Assembly: GCA_027080775.1 (NCBI GenBank)
Contig: JALWPV010000066.1
Location: forward strand, 1-48,135
Direction of reading: 5' to 3'
DNA: 48,135 nucleotides
Source: Acidilobaceae archaeon
GTDB lineage: Archaea; Thermoproteota; Thermoprotei_A; Sulfolobales; Acidilobaceae
The position numbers and the translations under genes were made by a program. Under the pieces are notes generated by a model. The model was not told the origin of the DNA, ran no database searches, and was given only the letters and a program-made list of their open reading frames with translations. Of the stretch, positions 15,115 to 23,676 are shown in pieces (position 1 is the first letter of the stretch; each line of letters opens with the position of its first letter).

Positions 15115-16275
15115 TTAGTATAGGTTGAGTATAAGCTTCTCTATATCCTCCGGGGGCGGGACTATGGGTGCATATGCTATGTCGGGGTCGTGGAACGCCT
15201 CCTCCGCAACGCGGGCCGCCACAGCCTCGAGCCTGGGCTTCTCGACCCCGAGGTCTCTGAGCCTCTTGGGGGCGCCTATGGAGTCGTAGAGCCTGTAGAT
15301 GTGGCCTGCCAGGTCGTCCCTGTGCTCGGCCCCGTCCAGCTCCTCGAGGATCCTGCGGAGCCTCTCGTACTTAGCCCGGGCCCTCTCGTCGGAGTAGTAG
15401 AGCGAGACTATCCTCGGTAGCAGTATGCCCACTGTGGCGCCGTGGTGCGTGCCGAGGGCGGCGCCTAGCGGGTGGCCTATGGCGTGGGCCAGGCCCAGGC
15501 CGCCGTTGGTGAAGGCTATGCCAGCCATGGTGGCAGCCGCGTGGATCATGGCTGTTGCCTCCTCGTCGCCGTTCAGGGCGTCCTCGAGCCTAGTGAATAT
15601 GATCTCGGCAGCGCTGAGGGCCAGGGCGTCCGTGAATGGCGTCGCCTCCGTGCTGGCTAGGGTCTCGAGCGCGTGGGTGAGGGCGTCCATGGCTGTCCAC
15701 ACCCTGAGCCTCCTCGGGGCCCCGCCGGGCAGCCTCGGATCGAGCACGCTCGCGTATGGGACTAGGTCGTAGTGAGCCATCGCCACCTTACGCCTCACTC
15801 CCCCGGCCTCCTCGGTTAGGACCATCGCGTGAGAGGCGTCGCTCCCCGTGCCGCTCGTGGTGGGCACGGCTATGAGCAGGATCCCGCCCCTATCCAGGCC
15901 TAGGGGATTGAAGGGGGCCACATCGTGGAGGTCGAGGCCCGGCTTCACGAGCCTCACGAGGGCCGCCTTGGCAGCGTCTATAACACTGCCCCCGCCCACA
16001 GCGATGATGGCCTTGGCCCCCGCCTCCCTGGCGAGGGAGGCTATCTCGTCCGCCACAGTGAATGGGGGCTCCGGCGTTACCCGGTCGTAGACCCTAACCT
16101 TGATGCCGCGCGACTCGAGGGTGCCGAGCAGCTCCTTGAAGGCTTCTAGCCCTGAGATCACCTTGTCCGTCACGACCACAGCGGTCTCGACGCCCTCCTC
16201 GGAGAGGATGGCGTGTATCGCGTCCCCGGCCCGCTCGTTCCAGAGGATCTTGCGTGGGAAGCCGTGGAGCACCAA
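15115..16275 (-). CDS. iron-containing alcohol dehydrogenase
   Basis: Group III (Fe-dependent) NAD(P)-linked alcohol dehydrogenase of 386 residues. The nucleotide site GGGSVIDAAKAA is near residues 93-104, the signature TTSGTGSDAS follows, and the metal ligands are in MDALTHALE and HAIGHPLGAALGTHHG. The reaction is probably interconversion of an alcohol and an aldehyde; the substrate cannot be read from sequence. The start is TTG 16275 or GTG 16272. It is divergent from the MFS transporter with a palindrome between them. Confidence 0.93.
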   Translation of the reverse strand: MVLHGFPRKILWNERAGDAIHAILSEEGVETAVVVTDKVISGLEAFKELLGTLESRGIKVRVYDRVTPEPPFTVADEIASLAREAGAKAIIAVGGGSVIDAAKAALVRLVKPGLDLHDVAPFNPLGLDRGGILLIAVPTTSGTGSDASHAMVLTEEAGGVRRKVAMAHYDLVPYASVLDPRLPGGAPRRLRVWTAMDALTHALETLASTEATPFTDALALSAAEIIFTRLEDALNGDEEATAMIHAAATMAGIAFTNGGLGLAHAIGHPLGAALGTHHGATVGILLPRIVSLYYSDERARAKYERLRRILEELDGAEHRDDLAGHIYRLYDSIGAPKRLRDLGVEKPRLEAVAARVAEEAFHDPDIAYAPIVPPPEDIEKLILNLY

Positions 16276-16325
16276 GCCGGCCGCACCGGTGTATGGGGGA
16301 CCTGCGGGGATAAAAGTGGGACTCT

Positions 16326-16340
16326 AATAACATTGTTATT
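16326..16340. promoter_or_regulatory. 15-bp palindrome overlapping the MFS-thiDN-thi4 promoter
   Basis: AATAACA-T-TGTTATT is a perfect inverted repeat with a one-base spacer. Its centre is 28 nt upstream of ATG 16361, exactly where a TATA box would lie for a leaderless mRNA. A protein bound here would compete with TBP, so it is a candidate operator for the thiamine operon, and perhaps for the divergent dehydrogenase. Confidence 0.5.
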
Positions 16341-16360
16341 TTATTCTCTATAAGCTGGTT

Positions 16361-17695
16361 ATGATGTGGGAGAGCGCCTTGGCCGAGGCTGGGAGGCCTC
16401 GCTTCACCGACGTGCTCGACAGGAGCCCCTGGACTAGGGCCCACACGGTGATGTTCACGGTAATCTCTGCAAACTACATACTCGACGGCATAATGTTCGC
16501 CGTGGCCCCCCTACTACTCTACCTCGTGAAGCCCCCGGACGTCGCTGCAGCTATATTCGCCGTGAACCTCCTAGCCGAGGCCGCCGGGGCAGTGCTACTC
16601 GGCATGCTCGCCGACCGCTATGGGCGCAGGACCCTCTTCGCCCTCTGCCTGGGCCTCGAGGTCGCGGGCCTAGCAATCCTGGTCGCCGCCTACAAGAGCA
16701 CGGCCGCCCTCCTGGTCGGCACGAGCCTCATGACCTTCGGCATCGGGGGCGAGTTCGGCCCGGCGTACTCGGCAATCGCGGAGCTGACCCCGGCTAAGCA
16801 TAGGGGCAAGGCCCTCATGCTCGCGACGAACTTCTGGAACATAGGCTCCGCCGTGATAGCGGCCCTCTCTATATACTACAGCAAGATAGCCTCCTCCCCC
16901 GTCGAGCAGGCCCGCTACCTACTCCTCAGCGCCCTGGGAACCGCCATAGTGGCGGGCTTCGCGAGGCTCAGCATGCCCGAGTCGCCCCGCTGGCTCGTAG
17001 CCAGGGGCCGCGTGAGGGAGGCGGAGGAGTGGGTCAGGAGGATAACGGGCTACACGGGGCCCATGGACATGAGCCTGCCACCCGAGGCCGGGGCCGTCTC
17101 GCTGAGGGAGGCGCTGTCCCGCTACAAGTTCCGCCTCGCAGTACTAGCGACGATAACAATAGCGCAGTACGCCACCTACGACATGGCGGCCTACTACCTC
17201 CCATACGCCAAGGGCTTCGCCTTCGGGGAGAGCGCCGTCGGCTGGGTCGTGTTAATAGCCAACATAGGGGCCTCGTCCGGCGCATTCCTCCTGCTCCCAC
17301 TAATAGATAGGAGCAGGATAGTCTCCACGCTATCAAGCTTCGCCGGAGGCCTGGCTACGGCCGCGGCCCTATGGGCAGCCCACGACGCCCACGTGCTGTC
17401 AGCCTTCTACGCCGTGCTGCTCGTGAACATGATATTCAGCGAGTGGGCCTGGGCCAGCCTGAGCGTGCTGCAGAGCGAGCTATTCCCGACCGGCGTGAGG
17501 GCCAGCGTGGTAGGGCTCCTGACGAGTCTCCAGGGAATCGTGGGCGCGGCGGCGGTCTACGTGAGCATAGTGATGAGCGCGGACGTGATGCTGGCAACCA
17601 TAGTGGGCCTCTGGGCGGCGGGCCTCGCGGCGGCGCTCGCCTGGAGGGTGAGGGGTATAGAGTCCGCATCTAAGAGCGTCGAGTCCCTGGTGTAG
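16361..17695 (+). CDS. major facilitator superfamily transporter, probable thiamine-related substrate
   Basis: Twelve-helix MFS permease of 444 residues. Motif A is GMLADRYGRRTLF (about residues 82-94), and GIGGEFGPAYSAIAEL plus PAKHRGKALML match the sugar/metabolite porter branch. LARLSMPESPRWL is the usual PESPRWL motif after helix 6. The gene ends six bases before thiDN, which is followed by thi4, so the three form one operon. By context it may import thiamine, HMP or another precursor, though no ThiC is seen here to make HMP. This assignment of substrate is inference. Confidence 0.88.
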   Translation: MMWESALAEAGRPRFTDVLDRSPWTRAHTVMFTVISANYILDGIMFAVAPLLLYLVKPPDVAAAIFAVNLLAEAAGAVLLGMLADRYGRRTLFALCLGLEVAGLAILVAAYKSTAALLVGTSLMTFGIGGEFGPAYSAIAELTPAKHRGKALMLATNFWNIGSAVIAALSIYYSKIASSPVEQARYLLLSALGTAIVAGFARLSMPESPRWLVARGRVREAEEWVRRITGYTGPMDMSLPPEAGAVSLREALSRYKFRLAVLATITIAQYATYDMAAYYLPYAKGFAFGESAVGWVVLIANIGASSGAFLLLPLIDRSRIVSTLSSFAGGLATAAALWAAHDAHVLSAFYAVLLVNMIFSEWAWASLSVLQSELFPTGVRASVVGLLTSLQGIVGAAAVYVSIVMSADVMLATIVGLWAAGLAAALAWRVRGIESASKSVESLV

Positions 17696-17701
17696 CCGGG
17701 G

Positions 17702-19087
17702 GTGCGGGCCGTGGCTGGTAGGAGGATCCCGGTCGCCCTAACCATCGCGGGGAGCGATAGTGGTGGGGGCGCCGGCATAGAGGCTGACCTCAAGGTCTTC
17801 GCAGTACTCGGCGTCCACGGGACGGCGGCGATAACCAGCGTTACAGCCCAGAACACGAGGGAGGTCACCGGCGTCTACGACCTGCCGCCGGAGGCCGTGG
17901 TCAGGCAGATAGAGGCAGTCCACTCCGACCTAGGCGTGGACGCCGCTAAGACAGGGATGCTGAGCAACTCGGTCATAGTGGAGGCTGTAGCCAGGACCGT
18001 TGAGAGGCTCGGGTTCCCCCTCGTCGTGGACCCGGTTATGATAGCGAAGAGCGGGGCCCCACTCCTAAGGGAGGACGCCGTCAAGGTGCTCAGGGAGAAG
18101 CTGATACCACTGGCGAAGGTCGTGACGCCGAACAGGATGGAGGCGGAGAAGCTCACGGGAATGGAGATCAGGAGCCTCGAGGACGCCCGCAGGGCCGCGA
18201 AGTACATAGTCAGGGAGCTCGGGGCCGAGGCGGCGGTTGTGAAGGGGGGCCACCTAGGAGGCCCCGAGAGCGCCGACGTGCTCTACTACAGGGGCGAGTA
18301 CAGGGTCTACAAGGCCCCCAGGATCGAGGGGGGATGCACCCACGGCACGGGCTGCGGTTTCTCAGCCGCCATAGCGGCGGAGCTTGCTAAGGGCAGGGAC
18401 GTCCCGGAGGCGGTGGGCGTGGCTAAGAGGCTCATAACGATGGCCATAGAGTATGGGCTACACGTTGGGGGTGGGCACTGCCCGATCAACCCCGTTGCAT
18501 GGCTCATGATACCCGCCGAGAGGTGGAGGGCTGTCGAGTCCGTCGAGGACGCCGTGGCCCTCATACTCCGCGAGGCCGAAATCCTGGAGCCCTACGCGCC
18601 CGAGGTCGGGATGAATGTCGTCCAGGCCATAGCGTACCCCTACGCCAGGACCCCCGAGGACGTCGTCGGGGTCGAGGGCAGGATAGTGAGGGTCAGGGGC
18701 GGCCTCAGGGCGGTAGGCCCCGCTAGGCCCGGGGCGTCGAGTCACATGGCGAGGCTCGTGCTGGCGGCGATGAGCGTGGATCCCAGGGTCAGGGGGGCCG
18801 TGAACATAGCTTACCACCCCGAGCTGGTCGAGGCGGCTGAGGGGCTCGGCCTCAGGGTTGTGAGGGTCGGCCGCGAGGAGGAGCCCGAGGAGGTCAGGAG
18901 AGCCGAGGGCAGGAGCATGCAGTGGCTGCTGGAGGAGGCCGCGAGGAGGGCGGGCGGCGCCGTGCCAGACGTGATATACGACGAGGGGGGCCTAGGCAAG
19001 GAGGCCATGATAAGGGTGCTCGCGGCAACAGCGCTCGAGGCGGCCGAGAAGCTAGTCGCCATAGCGCGCCGCGCCTCCAGGAGGTGA
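17702..19087 (+). CDS. thiDN: hydroxymethylpyrimidine phosphate kinase / thiamine phosphate synthase fusion (ThiDN)
   Basis: Two-domain cytosolic enzyme of 461 residues. The N-terminal ThiD part (about 1-265) has TIAGSDSGGGAGIEADLK, GTAAITSVTAQN, VDPVMIAKSG, TPNRMEAEKL and the anion hole GGCTHGTGCGFSAA; it phosphorylates HMP and HMP-P. The C-terminal ThiN part (about 285-461), with EVGMNVVQAIAYA-like start, GPARPGASSHMARLVLA and a DVIYDEGGLGKE end, joins HMP-PP and thiazole phosphate into thiamine phosphate, replacing ThiE. Starts GTG 17702 or GTG 17711 are possible; the latter has GGGGGTG eight bases upstream. It is followed by thi4. Confidence 0.95.
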   Translation: MRAVAGRRIPVALTIAGSDSGGGAGIEADLKVFAVLGVHGTAAITSVTAQNTREVTGVYDLPPEAVVRQIEAVHSDLGVDAAKTGMLSNSVIVEAVARTVERLGFPLVVDPVMIAKSGAPLLREDAVKVLREKLIPLAKVVTPNRMEAEKLTGMEIRSLEDARRAAKYIVRELGAEAAVVKGGHLGGPESADVLYYRGEYRVYKAPRIEGGCTHGTGCGFSAAIAAELAKGRDVPEAVGVAKRLITMAIEYGLHVGGGHCPINPVAWLMIPAERWRAVESVEDAVALILREAEILEPYAPEVGMNVVQAIAYPYARTPEDVVGVEGRIVRVRGGLRAVGPARPGASSHMARLVLAAMSVDPRVRGAVNIAYHPELVEAAEGLGLRVVRVGREEEPEEVRRAEGRSMQWLLEEAARRAGGAVPDVIYDEGGLGKEAMIRVLAATALEAAEKLVAIARRASRR

Positions 19088-19093
19088 GTTCCC

Positions 19094-19915
19094 GTGGAGA
19101 AGCGCTACGATGCATACACGGAGAGGGCCGCCGCCCACAGCGAGGGCGGCCTGGCCAGGCTCATAATAAGGGCGGCCGCTAGGGTGCTCGAGGAGGCCCT
19201 AGAGCCCGACGTAGCCATAGTGGGCGCGGGCCCCGCCGGCCTGACGGCCGCCTGGCTCCTAGCTGAGAGGGGCTTCAGGGTGACCATACTCGAGAGGGGC
19301 CTCGGCGTCGGCGGCGGCATGAGGGGGGGCTCAACATTGCTCCCCGCGGGCCTGCTGGCGGAGGGCCTCGGCGCCGAGCTCGCCCGGAGGGCAGGAGTTA
19401 GGCTCGAGAGGGCCTCCGAGGACCTCTACATAGTGGATCCCACGGAGCTCTCCGTCAAGCTGGCATTCAAGGCTATAGAGGCTGGTGCGCGCGTCATCCC
19501 CGGCGTTTACGTTGAGGATGTCATATTCGACCCCGGGGAGAAGCCGAGGATACGGGGAGTCGTGGCGCTCCTATCACCCATAGTGGAGGCTGGCTGGCAC
19601 GTCGACCCGATATACGTTGAGGCCAAGGCCGTGGTGGACGCCACAGGCCACGACGCTGACGTTCTCAGGATAGTGGAGAGGAGGTTCCCCGGCCTCCTCA
19701 GGGTGCCGGGAATGTCGGCCCTGAACGTGTGGGAGGGCGAGAGGCTTGTAGTCGAAAAGACTGGCAGGGTGCTCCCGGGCCTCTACGCGGCCGGCATGAG
19801 CGTGGCGGAGCTATACAACCTACCGCGCATGGGCCCCATATTCACGGGCATGCTGGTCTCCGGCGCCAAGGCGGCCGATGCCATAGAGGCGGACCTCAGA
19901 GGGGGAACCCCCTGA
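19094..19915 (+). CDS. thi4: thiazole synthase Thi4, archaeal sulfide-using type
   Basis: Enzyme that makes the thiazole of thiamine from NAD and glycine. Of 273 residues, the NAD/FAD-like site is DVAIVGAGPAGLTAAWLL (about 39-56) followed by LERGLGVGGGMRGGS. The catalytic region reads GWHVDPIYVEAK then ATGHDADV. Residue His169 is where yeast Thi4 has the sacrificial cysteine; archaeal enzymes with His here take sulfur from free sulfide and turn over many times. The start is GTG 19094, six bases after thiDN. The last 20 bases overlap the converging FAD oxidase gene. Confidence 0.95.
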   Translation: MEKRYDAYTERAAAHSEGGLARLIIRAAARVLEEALEPDVAIVGAGPAGLTAAWLLAERGFRVTILERGLGVGGGMRGGSTLLPAGLLAEGLGAELARRAGVRLERASEDLYIVDPTELSVKLAFKAIEAGARVIPGVYVEDVIFDPGEKPRIRGVVALLSPIVEAGWHVDPIYVEAKAVVDATGHDADVLRIVERRFPGLLRVPGMSALNVWEGERLVVEKTGRVLPGLYAAGMSVAELYNLPRMGPIFTGMLVSGAKAADAIEADLRGGTP

Positions 19916-21284
19916 GGATTCCCTGGGGGTCCAGGGCCCGCTTTATCCTAGCCACAAGCCTGGCCCCCTCCTCGCCCAGCTCTAGTTTGAGGTAGGGCAG
20001 CCTCATCCTCCCGATGCCGTGGTGGTGGGAGATGCTGCCCCCGGCAGAGGAGACCGCCCTCATCACCCGGTCCCAGACGGCCCCATAGACCTCTTCTAGC
20101 CTCCCGGCGTCGAAGGCGAAGGTCATGTAGAGCGCCACCCCCGAGGGGTAGAAGTGGCTCGCGTGCACCCCAACGTAGGCCACCCCCTCAACGCTGAGGG
20201 CGGCGCTCCTCGCGGCCTCGTAGACCCTAGCGGCCGAGCCCCAGGGGGCGGAGAACTCTATCGTATCGAACGCCAGGCCTATCTCGAGTAGCCTTGCGAT
20301 GCTGGCTATCACGTTGAACCTCTCCCGTAGCCAGCGGCTGGCGGGGCCCTCGCCCTCCTCGACCTCGACCCTGGAGCTTATGAGCTCCGCCGCGGCCTCC
20401 AGCCTGGCCCTGGCGACCCTGCAGGGGCCCTCGTAGACCCCGATTGCCGCGGGCCCCTCCACCCCCAGGGCTACGGGTGCCTCCTGCTCGTCGTAGATCC
20501 TGTATAGGTCCGGTGCCAGCCTCCTCTGCGCCAGGCTCCTCGCCTCCCCGAGGGCCTCCCGGAAGCTCCCAGGCCTCCAGTGGACCCTCAGCTCGCACTC
20601 GGGGAGGGGGAGGGCCTCGAGGTAGACCCTGGTTATGACGCCCAGGAGGCCCTCTGACCCGGTGAATAGCTGCTCGAGGGGTGGGAGCACGCTCCTCCGC
20701 GGCGAGGGCTTAACCCTGACCAGCCCGACGCCGGGGACAGCCGCGTGGAGGCCCTTCACCCTCTCCTCGATGCCCCCGTAGCCCGTGGAGTACTGGCCCG
20801 TGCTCCTCGTTGCCACGAGGCCCCCAATGCGGGCCTCGGGGAGGCTCTGGGGGTAGTGGCGGAGGGTCCAGCCGCGCCTGTTGAGCCACCCCTCCACCTC
20901 GGCGAGGGGGGCGCCGGCGCCGGCGTCGACTATCCCGGCCTCCTCGTCGAACCAGTCGACCCAGTCCAGCCTCGCGACGTCGAGGACCACCCACCCCTCA
21001 TCGGGCACCGCACCGCCCAGGACCCCGGAGCCCCCAGCGTAGACTGCGAGCCTCACTCCAAAGCGCTGGGCCGCCTCTAGGAGGGCGGCCACCTCCTCCT
21101 CGGAGCCCGGCAGCACAGCAGCCGCTGGCCCCCGGGAGAGGGCGCCCCGAGGGTCGCGGAGGGCCCTGTAGACAAGGAGTGGCCAGTAGTCGATGGCGTA
21201 TCCCGCTAGGCTCCATGTCTCCACGAGGACCCAGCGGGGCCCCACTATGCGCCTAGCCTCCTCGACGAACGACTCCAGGCTCAA
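19896..21284 (-). CDS. FAD-linked oxidase of the VAO family, alkyl-DHAP-synthase/glycolate-oxidase-like
   Basis: Flavoprotein of 462 residues. The FAD-binding half has VAALLEAAQRFGVRLAVYAGGSGV (about 65-88) and PQSLPEARIGGLVATRSTGQYSTGYGG; the cap half ends with SISHHHGIGRMRLPYLK. The triple histidine HHHGIG and the STGQYSTGYGGIEE segment resemble alkyldihydroxyacetonephosphate synthase, but GlcD and D-lactate dehydrogenases share the fold. The TTG start overlaps the stop of the Fe-S gene (TTGA), so the two probably form one enzyme. Next to a sugar-type kinase, glycerol 3-phosphate or glycolate is a plausible substrate; this is inference. Confidence 0.85.
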   Translation of the reverse strand: MSLESFVEEARRIVGPRWVLVETWSLAGYAIDYWPLLVYRALRDPRGALSRGPAAAVLPGSEEEVAALLEAAQRFGVRLAVYAGGSGVLGGAVPDEGWVVLDVARLDWVDWFDEEAGIVDAGAGAPLAEVEGWLNRRGWTLRHYPQSLPEARIGGLVATRSTGQYSTGYGGIEERVKGLHAAVPGVGLVRVKPSPRRSVLPPLEQLFTGSEGLLGVITRVYLEALPLPECELRVHWRPGSFREALGEARSLAQRRLAPDLYRIYDEQEAPVALGVEGPAAIGVYEGPCRVARARLEAAAELISSRVEVEEGEGPASRWLRERFNVIASIARLLEIGLAFDTIEFSAPWGSAARVYEAARSAALSVEGVAYVGVHASHFYPSGVALYMTFAFDAGRLEEVYGAVWDRVMRAVSSAGGSISHHHGIGRMRLPYLKLELGEEGARLVARIKRALDPQGILRGFPL

Positions 21285-22138
21285 CCCCTACACCCCCAGA
21301 GGGTCTCGAGGAACGTGCAGGCCCTAGCCCCCGAGGCCCTGAGGGCTAGCGCAGCCCAGGCGCAGGGCGTCACCACGAGGCGACCGCCAGCCTCTCGGGC
21401 CAGCCTCGAGGCTGCCTGGGCAGCGTACTCCGGCATACCCAGCCCCAGGGGCCCCCCGGCTCCGCTGCAGGCCTCCAGGGCCTCGCCTAGGCCCCTCAGC
21501 CTGCTCCTCAGTTCCTCGGGGGCCTTGCAGGGGACGTGGATGAGGGAGTCACCCGGGGGCCTCCATTGCAGCCCGAGGGCGTCTAGAGCCTCCGGGCTGT
21601 AGAGGATCCTGCCGAGGCCCTCCAGGGCCTCCCGTGGGAAGTCGAGGTCCTCAACTATGATGGTGGAGCCCTCCGGGGCCTGGGCCTCCACCCTCGACCC
21701 CCACCAGTAGGCCCTCACAGCCTCCCGCGTAGGTAGCCAGTAGAGCCTCCACCCGCTTAGGGCGTCGATGGCTCTCCCAGGCGGCTCTATGGGCGACGCC
21801 ACGACCAGGGGCTCCCCGGAGCCCCCCAGGGGCCTGGCCTCGACCCTGACCACCCCGGCCTCCCCGGCTAGGCGGGCCCTCGCAGCCATGAGGGCCCCGG
21901 GTAGGTCGTTGTGTATGGGGCAGGCCCTCACGCACTCGCCGCAGTGCACGCATAGATTCAACGCCTCACCCAGCCCGGGCGAGCCCTGGAGCGCCGCCAG
22001 GGCTATCCTGGCTAGGACGTGGGGGGCGGCTGACCTGAGGTTGGAGCCCCTGTAGACCGGGCAGGAGTACTGGCATATCCCCGGGCACGCCGCGCAGATC
22101 CTCAGGGCCCTCTCTGGGTCCCCCGCCGTGGACTCCAA
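21281..22138 (-). CDS. GlpC/GlcF-like iron-sulfur protein
   Basis: Electron-transfer subunit of 285 residues from TTG 22138. Two [4Fe-4S] sites are visible: CAACPGICQYSCPVY (about residues 15-29) and CVHCGECVRACPIH (62-75). The C-terminal part would be the CCG region of the GlpC/GlcF/HdrB families but is degenerate: only scattered cysteines (HVPCKAP, EACSGAGG, VTPCAW) remain. It passes electrons from the FAD oxidase downstream to the membrane or another carrier. It starts four bases after the kinase gene. Confidence 0.85.
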   Translation of the reverse strand: MESTAGDPERALRICAACPGICQYSCPVYRGSNLRSAAPHVLARIALAALQGSPGLGEALNLCVHCGECVRACPIHNDLPGALMAARARLAGEAGVVRVEARPLGGSGEPLVVASPIEPPGRAIDALSGWRLYWLPTREAVRAYWWGSRVEAQAPEGSTIIVEDLDFPREALEGLGRILYSPEALDALGLQWRPPGDSLIHVPCKAPEELRSRLRGLGEALEACSGAGGPLGLGMPEYAAQAASRLAREAGGRLVVTPCAWAALALRASGARACTFLETLWGCRG

Positions 22139-22142
22139 GGCG

Positions 22143-23615
22143 TCACCCCCGGCCGGCTTGGGTGTTAGCTCCTTTTCTGCGGGATATGAGCGCCTCTATC
22201 TCGAGCGCGGCCTCCTCGAGGAGGTCTGGGTCCAGCCTGTACTCGACGTCGATAGGGTCCACCTCCTCCACCCTGACCTCGGGCTCGAAGCTGACCCCGC
22301 AGTTCCTAGCGGCGAGGACCGCGGCCCCCAGGGCGCTAGCGCTCCCCGGGGTGGCGGCGAGATCCACGCTCCTCTCCAGGTAGGCCGCCACCAGGCCCAC
22401 GAGCCTCCTGAGCCTCGAGAGGCCCCCCGCGATCCTCACCCTGGAGGGCCTCGAGGCCCTCCTAGATATCTCCCTGTAGAGCAGGGCCACCGAGGCGGCG
22501 AGGCCGTGGGCGAGGCCTGCTGCTATGTCCCTCTTAGAGTGGCCGGGCTCGATGCCCAGCACCCCCGCAGTCCCCCTCCACAGCCTCGGCGTCCTAGAGC
22601 CCCACACGTAAGGTACCAGCAGGGGCGGGCGGCCCCGGGCCTCGACGCTCTCGTCGAGGGCGCCATAGCTGCCGCCGAGCATGTTGTCCACGAACCACTC
22701 CACACCGTGGCCGAGGCCGGATGCGTAAGCCTCGACCCCGTAGACCCTCGTGGAGCCCCTATCCAGGAGTATGAGGGGCACCAGCCCCCCACCCGGCGAG
22801 AGCCTGAGCCTCGGCCCCGTGGAGAGGTCGAGGAAGAACCCCGTGCCCAGGGCGGCCTTCAGGCAGCCCTCGGCTAGGCAGTCGAGGCCGACGCTGGCGG
22901 CCTGCTGGTCGCCTATCACGGCGGCTAGCCTACCTCCCTCCTTGATCTCGAGAGGCTCGACGCCCTCGTGCGCCAGGAGCCTCGGCAGCTCGAACCTGGG
23001 GAGCCCCGCGAGCCTCCAGGCGAGGCCCAGGGGCTCCAGGGTGCGCGGGTCCACGAGGCCCGTGAGCGCTGCGGTCGAGGAGTCGGCTGCGTAGACGCCG
23101 GTCAGCCTGTGGACCAGGTAGGCGTCCAGGTTCCAGGCGAGCAGGGAGCCCTCCTCGAGGCCACGCCGCAGCTCGGGCCTCTCAACGAGGAGGGCGGCTA
23201 GCCTCGCAGTCATGGACTCCGGCGAGAAGGCCTCCCCGAGCCTGGGGAGCCTCCTCGCGAGCCTCAGGCCCCAGGGGAGCCTGTGCCAGAGCACGTGTGG
23301 CCTGAGGTCCATCCAAGTGATGACCCGGGTGACAGGCTCGCCGGAGCGGCTCCAGGCTACTAGGGAGCCCCTATAGACTGTTAGCCCCACGCACCCGGCT
23401 CCGGCCCCTATGGCATCGGAGATCATGCTCTTCACGATGCCCAGTATGGCCTCGGGGTCCTGCTCGGCCACGGGCCCCCGGGCTATGGTCCTATTCCTCT
23501 CCACCCTCCTGAGGACCAGGGCTCCATCCTCGGAGTAGACGTCCAACTCTATCTTGGTGGTACCCACGTCTATACCCGCGACAACGCCGTGCCCAGGCAA
23601 GAGGCGGCCAACCAC
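22143..23615 (-). CDS. FGGY-family carbohydrate kinase, glycerol-kinase-like
   Basis: ATP-dependent kinase of 490 residues. The phosphate-1 motif AGIDVGTTKIELDVYS opens the protein, followed by GSLVAWSRSGEPV and ITWMDLRP, and the second ATP region with DSSTAALTGLVD, AALGTGFFLDLS and RIAGGLSRLRRLVGL. The start GTG 23615 lies 26 nt from a TATA element, so leaderless; an ORF extension to 23687 would overlap the divergent gene. Position next to a GlpC-like protein and a GlpA-like flavoenzyme suggests glycerol kinase, but other polyols are possible. Confidence 0.85.
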   Translation of the reverse strand: MVGRLLPGHGVVAGIDVGTTKIELDVYSEDGALVLRRVERNRTIARGPVAEQDPEAILGIVKSMISDAIGAGAGCVGLTVYRGSLVAWSRSGEPVTRVITWMDLRPHVLWHRLPWGLRLARRLPRLGEAFSPESMTARLAALLVERPELRRGLEEGSLLAWNLDAYLVHRLTGVYAADSSTAALTGLVDPRTLEPLGLAWRLAGLPRFELPRLLAHEGVEPLEIKEGGRLAAVIGDQQAASVGLDCLAEGCLKAALGTGFFLDLSTGPRLRLSPGGGLVPLILLDRGSTRVYGVEAYASGLGHGVEWFVDNMLGGSYGALDESVEARGRPPLLVPYVWGSRTPRLWRGTAGVLGIEPGHSKRDIAAGLAHGLAASVALLYREISRRASRPSRVRIAGGLSRLRRLVGLVAAYLERSVDLAATPGSASALGAAVLAARNCGVSFEPEVRVEEVDPIDVEYRLDPDLLEEAALEIEALISRRKGANTQAGRG

Positions 23616-23637
23616 GCCCCCAGGATCCTGTGGGCGC

Positions 23638-23645
23638 GTAAAAAG
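23638..23645. promoter_or_regulatory. shared TATA element between kinase and GlpA-like genes
   Basis: GTAAAAAG on the plus strand (CTTTTTAC on the minus). It is 26 nt from the kinase GTG 23615 and 35 nt from ATG 23677, so it could drive both genes, with a short leader on the plus side. Confidence 0.5.
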
Positions 23646-23676
23646 CCCCCGGGCCGCCTTGGCGCCTTGGGTAGCG

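Noticed and set aside
22128-22877. Open frame of 249 codons antisense to the FGGY kinase gene
   Set aside because: Its product is Pro/Arg/His-rich without structure-forming segments and mirrors a well-conserved kinase on the other strand. Such shadows are common in GC-rich DNA.
23554-23676. Longer start of the GlpA-like flavoenzyme
   Set aside because: It would overlap the kinase start and place 41 unstructured residues before the Rossmann motif; ATG 23677 fits the family.
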